From an uncultured Pelagibacteraceae bacterium (GTDB lineage Bacteria; Pseudomonadota; Alphaproteobacteria; Pelagibacterales; Pelagibacteraceae), in assembly GCA_902533955.1 (NCBI GenBank), contig CACANV010000038.1, positions 1 through 6,416 of the forward strand: a stretch of DNA of 6,416 nt, in the 5' to 3' direction. Below the pieces are notes generated by a model. The model saw only the letters and a program-made list of their open reading frames with translations, was not told the DNA's origin and ran no database searches. This document shows, in pieces, positions 4,944 through 6,416 of this stretch (position 1 is the stretch's first letter; the number at the start of each line of letters is the position of its first letter). The position numbers and the translations under genes were made by a program.

Positions 4944-5837
4944 ATGGATTTTATGGTTTTCCAATATCCGATGATAACCATCCAGGCTTGCTTGGACGGA
5001 ATACTTCTTGGTATTTTATTTGCTTTGATTGCATATGGAATGGCTCTTCAATGGGGAGTAATGAATATTATTAATATTGCGCAAGGAGATCTTGTTATTT
5101 TGGGTGGATACATTGCTTACTTTATGTATCTTTACGGAATTCATCCAGCGTGGGGAGTTATTGTATCTCCAATAATAATGTATTTTGTTGGTATTGGAAT
5201 TTATAAATTAGTAATTAACAAAGTTGTTGATAGAGATTTATTCATATCCATTTTGGCAACTTTTGGAATTAGTATTCTTTTCATGCAATTAATGAATTTT
5301 GCATTTGGTGCGGACGTAGTACTTGCTAATTCAGGATATGGAACAACTTTTTTATTTGATAGTAATGTTGTTTTACCAAATTCGAAAATATTTTCTGCAT
5401 TTATAAGTATTGTTTTTGCAATTTGTTTAGTGATTTATATGAAAAAATCAAAGCTAGGACGTGCGATAAGAGCAACAGCTCAAAATGCAAGAGCAGCAAA
5501 GATTTTAGGTGTGGATACAGAGAAAGTTTATGCAGCAACTTTTGGAATTAATGCAGCTCTTTGTGGAGTTGCAGGAGCGCTTATTTCAATAACATTTACA
5601 ATCCATCCTTATATGGGTTTGCCATATACAATTAGATCATTCATGATTGTCATTGTTGCAGGATTAGGAAATTTACCAGGTGTAGCACTGTCAGGAATGG
5701 GGTTGGGAGTTTTTGAAGAATTTGCAGATTATATCTTAGGTACAGAATTTAGAATTGGTTCTGTATTTTTATTATTAGTTTTAATTTTAGTTTATAGAAG
5801 ATTTAAATTATCAAGAAAAAGGGAATACCTAAAATGA
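4944..5837 (+). CDS. livH: LivH-type permease of a HAAT-family ABC transporter
   Basis: The 297-aa inner-membrane permease (BPD_transp_2 family) has the standard LivH length of about 290-310 aa. It contains roughly eight hydrophobic segments (about 15-35, 49-65, 67-88, 98-120, 147-166, 192-219, 229-256, 270-284). Family signatures are GVMNIINIAQGDLVILGGY (38-56, compare NxAHGDLLMLGAY) and the cytoplasmic coupling loop LGRAIRATAQNARAAKILG (171-189), which docks on the ATPase. GLGNLPGVALSGMGLGVFEE (240-259) follows the usual G-x-G-x-x-x-G pattern. It works with the LivK-like protein upstream and needs a LivM permease and LivG/LivF ATPases, which are not in the window. Its TGA overlaps the next gene's ATG (ATGA), indicating translational coupling. 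The symbol is given by family; the substrate may differ from branched-chain amino acids. Confidence 0.93.
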   Translation: MDFMVFQYPMITIQACLDGILLGILFALIAYGMALQWGVMNIINIAQGDLVILGGYIAYFMYLYGIHPAWGVIVSPIIMYFVGIGIYKLVINKVVDRDLFISILATFGISILFMQLMNFAFGADVVLANSGYGTTFLFDSNVVLPNSKIFSAFISIVFAICLVIYMKKSKLGRAIRATAQNARAAKILGVDTEKVYAATFGINAALCGVAGALISITFTIHPYMGLPYTIRSFMIVIVAGLGNLPGVALSGMGLGVFEEFADYILGTEFRIGSVFLLLVLILVYRRFKLSRKREYLK

Positions 5838-6416
5838 AAAAAATTATATTAATAATAATATTTTTTTTCTCAAATTTCGCTTGGGTATCTGCCGAGTCAA
5901 GGTTTGGTGAATTAACTGAAATGAGGGATGAAAGAATGAGAGGGAAAGACAATCAATGGGTAAGACCACACCCAGGACCTTTTGTTTGGAATAAGATTGA
6001 AAGCAAAAAAGGAGAATTTTACTGGCAAGATGCAGATAAATATGTAGTTTATGCTCAAGATCACAACCAAACAATCCTTGCTACCATTTGGCCTTATGCA
6101 AATTGGGAACAAAAATCATGCAAAAGAAAAAAAGCAAGAAGTCCTTTTGGTAAACGTTTTTCAAAATATTTGAGCAAACCTTGTTCAATGGAAGATTACA
6201 AGAATTTTTTATTAAAACTCGTAGATCGTTATGATGGTGACGGGAATAACGATATGCCAGGATTGACAAAACCAATTCAGCATTGGGAAATTATGAATGA
6301 ACCTGAATTTAAAATGTTTTTTAAAGGCAAAGAGGAAGATTTTGTAGAAATTTTTAATTTTTCTTCAAAAATTATAAAAGAAAAACAAAAAAGTGCAGTT
6401 ATAGTTATGGCAGGAG
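5834..6416 (+). CDS. Secreted clan GH-A-like glycoside hydrolase, N-terminal part (runs off window)
   Basis: The frame is open from ATG 5834 to the window end (194 complete codons). A signal peptide (1-20, cleavage near VSA|ES) is followed by what looks like the first half of a TIM-barrel glycosidase: WVRPHPGPFVWNKIE (42-56), DKYVVYAQDHNQTILATIWP (68-87), RYDGDGNNDMPGL (132-144) and HWEIMNEPEF (150-159). N155-E156-P157 is the classic Asn-Glu-Pro of clan GH-A, with E156 the probable acid/base. The nucleophile Glu would lie beyond the edge. D134-D136-N138-D140 (DxDxNxD) could bind calcium. Cysteines 96 and 117 could form a disulfide after export. Family (GH5, GH39 or other) and substrate are undetermined. 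Its start overlaps the permease stop by 4 bp, so it is cotranslated with a Liv-type transporter, an unusual partner for a glycosidase. Confidence 0.75.
   Translation, partial: MKKIILIIIFFFSNFAWVSAESRFGELTEMRDERMRGKDNQWVRPHPGPFVWNKIESKKGEFYWQDADKYVVYAQDHNQTILATIWPYANWEQKSCKRKKARSPFGKRFSKYLSKPCSMEDYKNFLLKLVDRYDGDGNNDMPGLTKPIQHWEIMNEPEFKMFFKGKEEDFVEIFNFSSKIIKEKQKSAVIVMAG

Noticed and set aside
5844..6275. Three overlapping minus-strand open frames (5844-6074, 5912-6112, 6081-6275)
   Set aside because: They lie antisense to the glycosidase-like gene, whose plus-strand frame is continuous with a signal peptide and NEP motif; the minus frames are low-complexity and unrecognisable.
1..6416. CRISPR arrays, tRNA or rRNA genes, and insertion sequences
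   Set aside because: No regularly spaced repeats, no tRNA-like cloverleaf or rRNA sequence, and no transposase-like reading frame were seen on either strand.

Overview
The window is AT-rich and densely packed, with short or overlapping intergenic spaces, lysine/isoleucine/asparagine-rich proteins and small core genes next to ABC-transporter genes. This fits a streamlined marine alphaproteobacterium of the SAR11/Pelagibacterales type. That assignment is an inference from composition and gene families; no marker gene is present.

Left edge (1-602): two minus-strand genes lie here, the start of a probable msrB (cut by the window) and the C-terminal half of a D-2-hydroxyacid dehydrogenase. The dehydrogenase has lost its 5' half near position 460-500. 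At the same place a plus-strand reading frame with no beginning runs to a stop at 562, so two back-to-back gene tails appear to be joined at a deletion or rearrangement scar.

Surface module (564-2242): a near-consensus promoter (TTGAAA-17-TATAAA) sits so close to the next ATG that the transcript should be almost leaderless. It drives a two-gene unit. The first gene encodes an invasin/intimin-type inverse-autotransporter beta-barrel that ends exactly where a passenger would normally begin. Two bases later comes a secreted eight-cysteine protein of unrecognised function. This is the most unusual content of the window: it looks like a barrel and a possible cargo split into two genes.

Housekeeping block (2246-2949): a minus-strand pair encodes a TIGR03643/DUF2805 protein and glutaredoxin 3 (grxC), ending 3 bp from the surface module in convergent orientation. 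A divergent intergenic region with a 17-bp dyad and two mutually exclusive inverted repeats separates this pair from a plus-strand LysE/RhtB-family exporter. One repeat arm covers the exporter's probable ribosome binding site.

Transport operon (3587-6416): a LivK-type periplasmic binding protein with a strong Shine-Dalgarno site is followed by a strong intrinsic terminator, then a LivH-type permease. A secreted clan GH-A-like glycoside hydrolase overlaps the permease by 4 bp (ATGA) and runs off the right edge. The terminator probably lets the binding protein be made in excess over the membrane and downstream proteins. The hydrolase where livM/livG/livF would be expected suggests that the transporter is tied to a glycan- or glycoside-derived substrate, or that the locus has been remodelled.
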